This document shows positions 61,263 through 64,000 of a DNA stretch of 64,000 nucleotides, one piece after another. The first letter of the stretch is position 1, and each line of letters starts with the position of its first letter. The translations under genes were made by a program, and so were the position numbers. The notes under the pieces are model-generated. The model was not told the origin of the DNA and made no database searches. It was given only the letters and a program-made list of their open reading frames with translations. The stretch lies in contig CM026561.1 of assembly GCA_015143295.1 (NCBI GenBank), forward strand, positions 41,110,875-41,174,874, written 5' to 3'. This DNA comes from Tetracentron sinense (Eukaryota > Streptophyta > Magnoliopsida > Trochodendrales > Trochodendraceae).

Positions 61263-62394
61263 CTAAATTCTCAGGAGAGGGAACCTTGAGATAGATTGTT
61301 GTACTAGTTTCATGGAGAGACTAGTGGGAGGCTGGGAGCATTAATTTGATCTCGTATCAATGATTTCAAGGATACGGGTGTAGTTTGGCGGGTTTAGCGC
61401 AACTCAACTCAACCCGATCAATAGGTGCACTTGGATTGAACATTTCAGATTTTGGGTTGCCTTTGAATTTAAACTTATTTATTTGATGAATGACAAAATT
61501 ATCTTATTTTGATGATGGAGAATTTGTATTAAAGTTGTCTTATTGTGAACTCTCTTTCTAATTGTGATGATTTTAGGTTACTAGATAATATATCGACTTT
61601 GTTTAAGCAAATTAAATATCTAAATTCAATTATGAAATGTTTGGTGTGTGGACAGTTTAACCCAACTAACTTGACCCAATCTGCATCACTAACCAGCCCT
61701 CAGGTTGAGATCGGGTCGGGCACCTTGGGTTGAAAGTCGGGTCGAGTAGGCCATGGGGGTACAGCACTGCTCTTAGATAGGGCTTGGGTTGGTCCTAAGC
61801 CTGTGACCCATCCCACCCGCCCAAGTTGCACCTCTATTTAAGGGTAGTATATATACACCTAGTTGGATTAGGCATTCAAATCCAAACAACGGAATTTCCA
61901 GGAATTGTAACTCTAATGATTTGGATTCTAACCCTCAATCAATATATTGGGTGATTTTTCACAAGTTTCATCCGAAGTAATCTAACCCCTTATATTTATG
62001 AACTATATTAGAGACCCCTTATCCAAAACCAAAAGATACAGAAATTTCCAAATCTAAATTTAATCTTTTTCCAACATACTAGGTATAAATCATCCATTTT
62101 CCTCAACACACATGATATAATCCAAATTTATAAATATATAAAATGTAATATTAAAGGAGAAAGATAAAGTGCAGATTAATTAAATAATCAACCACAAATA
62201 AATACCATGAACAACGTGTCTCCGAAAAAGAAAATGAGAAATCCTATTATAAATTAAAATCCAACTTTATGAACAATCCTATTTTTATACAAAAAAAAAA
62301 AAAAAAAAAAAAGGGAAATGGTGAAAACCCCACCATTGATAACTTAAAAATATTCTGATCATTATATTTTCATAAATATATGAGTTTTGAAAAC
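61263..62394. other. Intergenic region, possible MITE, no gene seen
   Basis: GGGTGTAGTTTGGCGGGT near 61376 and, in reverse complement, AGGTGCAACTTGGGCGGGT near 61832 look like inverted ends of a roughly 460-bp hAT-like MITE, but no target duplication was found. A poly-A run of about 22 lies at 62291-62312, just downstream of the CLE gene. Confidence 0.45.
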
Positions 62395-62701
62395 TCAGGG
62401 ACGTAAAGGGAAGTTGTTATGGTGAAGAGGATCAGGCCCAGTTGGAACTTTCCTTGCTGAGTCGAAGGAAAAAGTTGCAGTTCCTCTCCCAAGTCTCTTC
62501 AACAGATTGGTTACGGGATCCTCATCAACCAGCTGAAAAACCAGAAAAAAATGCATCAAAACAAGCAAACCGGAAAACCCATTTTAACCAATAAAAAGAT
62601 TAAAACTATACTGGGGTTTCTTCACCATTTAATACCTGTGTGGTTTTGTCTTGTGTCACCACCCCTACACCTTGAAATCCTGCAAATGACAAACCCTGTC
62701 A

Positions 62702-62750
<49 letters not shown>

Positions 62751-62844
62751 GAGGAGGAGGAGAGGCTTGGATAAATGGTAGTAAAATTGCCATTAAAATA
62801 ACCAGGAAGGTGCAGAAGCAGGTGAGAGTTCTTCTAATGGCCAT
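62395..62844 (-). CDS. CLE peptide precursor, CLV3/CLE40-like, three exons
   Basis: Exons in order: 62751-62844, 62636-62679 and 62395-62532; 276 nt, 91 residues, with GT-AG introns of 71 and 103 bp. Residues 1 to about 27 form a signal peptide (MAIRRTLTCFC, then a Leu/Ile/Val-rich core ending PFIQA). The CLE motif RKVPTGPDPLHHN is residues 73-85, followed by a six-residue tail NFPLRP. Established knowledge: such precursors are secreted and cut to a 12-13 residue arabinosylated peptide sensed by leucine-rich-repeat receptor kinases such as CLAVATA1 to limit stem cells. The three-exon plan with the motif in the last exon, and the VP(T/S)GPDPLHH core, match the CLV3/CLE40 group rather than intronless CLEs. 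Which member it is cannot be settled here. Intron 1 is mostly a GA microsatellite. Confidence 0.93.
62705..62745. repeat. (GA)n microsatellite inside CLE intron 1
   Basis: Uninterrupted GA run of about 40 bp that fills more than half of the 71-bp intron and begins 5 bp from its GT donor (donor at 62749-62750). Confidence 0.95.
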
Positions 62845-63056
62845 TAGAGAGCAAACAAAGGGACCACCGGAGATTGAAATGACAAAATACGTGATACCTT
62901 TTCTTAGTCTTTGTTTGTAGGGTCTGATAACGATTGCGAGATTTTCAGAATCACAGATATTTCTTTCCAGAAACAGAAACAGAAAGGGTGGAGCGTTTAT
63001 TTTTTTCAAAATTTACGGAAAAATGCTTCTCACTGTTGAAACCACCTTTTACCCTT

Positions 63057-63216
63057 GGAGGAATGCTAGCCTACTATCAGTCAACTCATAGTATCATTCT
63101 CTACCAACCACCTGTCCACTTTTTTATGAAAAATTTATTTAATTTCAATAAAGTGGACAGATGGTCGGTAGATAGTGAAAGTAGAGGTTGATGGAGAGTA
63201 GGGCTAGCACTCCTCC
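63057..63216. mobile_element. MITE-like inverted repeat with GCTAGC ends
   Basis: GGAGGAATGCTAGCCTACTA at the left and, in reverse complement, GGAGGAGTGCTAGCCCTACT at the right; inner parts (ACCACCTGTCCACTTT and AAAGTGGACAGATGGT) are also mirrored. It lies about 210 bp upstream of the CLE start codon, possibly in the promoter. No clean target duplication. Confidence 0.65.
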
Positions 63217-63380
63217 CTTATCCTGTCGATAGAGGCGGCGTGCTCTGCTGATTTGACACGTGGTTACCAGTTATTGGATGATAGGCACGTGACAGAGATT
63301 ACCTCAGCACGTACCGGCAGCCAGGACGTGCCTGATGCTAGACAGCCAGCCTTCTCCAATCATTGTCTGGTTCCAGAAGA

Positions 63381-63671
63381 TCACAGTGCGATCGTGACTA
63401 AATTACAGAAATACCCATTCTCTGATGACAATTTACATCCATACAATTTATCATAATGATGATTGCCTTGTGATACACGGAGCTTCTGAGACTGAAAGGC
63501 AAGGGCATTCCGGACATTCACAGAGGGGGAAGTTTCCACGTGGATTTGAGGTTCATTATCCTTAATGTGGTTCACCAACTCATCAAAATACAAAGCCATG
63601 ATCCTCAGACGATCCGTTGCCCAGAGAACTTGATCAACTAATTCGGGCGCATCGGATTGTGGATCCCACCT
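63381..63671 (-). CDS. Probable exon of an unrecognised gene, possibly extending beyond the window
   Basis: 291 nt open segment ending in TGA, preceded by an acceptor-like GACAG at 63672 onward. It would encode 96 residues starting RWDPQSDAPELVDQVLWATD and including RLRIMALYFDELVNHIKDN. Base composition is clearly less AT-rich than the flanks, which supports coding. A Met inside (codon at 63597-63599) could also be a start. The gene would run from the right-hand edge; no upstream exon was identified in 63672-64000. I do not recognise the family. Confidence 0.4.
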   Translation of the reverse strand, partial: RWDPQSDAPELVDQVLWATDRLRIMALYFDELVNHIKDNEPQIHVETSPSVNVRNALAFQSQKLRVSQGNHHYDKLYGCKLSSENGYFCNLVTIAL

Positions 63672-64000
63672 CTGTCTTACTCCTTGGTTTTTTTTTTTTG
63701 GGTTGAATGTTCTCTATCTCTGAACCGGTGTCTACTTACAAACCTTCGTAGAAAACCAAAACGCAAAGTCAAAACAACAAATTTTTTGTAAAGTTGTTAC
63801 GGTCTTTATTAGTTATAGAATTTGATTGGACTCAAATATCAATCTTGAAGCTATTCCTCGTGTATCAGCATATAATGAGGCTCACAAAGTCTTAGTATTG
63901 AGCATTAGAGCATTTTCCTTTTCTAATTGTGTTTCTGTTGTTAATGTGTTTACTCCAATGTGTTCTTGACCTACTCTTTGTGATTTGGGTCGGCCTTTAT
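63672..64000. other. Right edge of window, no gene seen
   Basis: AT-rich sequence that may be intron or upstream region of the open segment at 63381-63671. Nothing else is supported. Confidence 0.45.

Overview
This window is nuclear DNA of a flowering plant. It contains spliced genes with plant GT-AG introns, plant-only families (MCTP, TGA bZIP, CLE peptide), TGGTATCAGAGC-type primer sites and dense miniature transposons. The species cannot be named from the sequence. Most of the window is AT-rich intergenic DNA made of nested, non-autonomous transposable elements. No CRISPR array, operon, tRNA, rRNA or organelle block was seen.

Four real genes stand out. (1) 839-4036 (+): an intronless MCTP/QUIRKY-type protein with four C2 domains and a C-terminal membrane anchor. 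(2) 5253-9267 (-): a four-exon gene for ribosomal protein eL6 with a 3.1 kb transposon-filled intron. (3) 26075-32098 (-): an 11-exon TGA9/TGA10-type bZIP factor of 449 residues, with one GC-AG intron. (4) 62395-62844 (-): a three-exon, 91-residue CLE (CLV3-like) signal-peptide precursor. Each coding exon of that gene is too short to stand out by length, so it was found by reading the CLE motif. Two further minus-strand open segments (61059-61262 and 63381-63671) look like exons of genes I do not recognise.

Layout: 1-9.4 kb holds MCTP and eL6. 9.4-18 kb holds MITEs, a Helitron-like piece and a 5'-truncated LINE. 18.1-27.6 kb is two diverged direct copies of the 3' part of the TGA gene, each with an intact last exon; transposons that inserted after the duplication have their empty sites preserved in the other copy. 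28.7-32.1 kb is the rest of the TGA gene. 32.7-41 kb holds Helitrons, MITEs, a hAT element and a LINE fragment nested inside each other. 41.2-46.1 kb holds an internally deleted LTR element and a 2.7 kb solo LTR. 46.2-51.7 kb is a near full-length but decayed LINE. 52-62 kb is mostly featureless AT-rich DNA with a few MITEs, and 62.4-64 kb holds the CLE gene and a partial gene.

The genes do not form a shared pathway. The strongest observations are the duplicated TGA terminal exon, with a single amino-acid-changing difference; a set of Mutator-like foldback MITEs that share an internal arm but carry different palindromic tips; and the CLE gene whose 71-bp first intron is mostly microsatellite.
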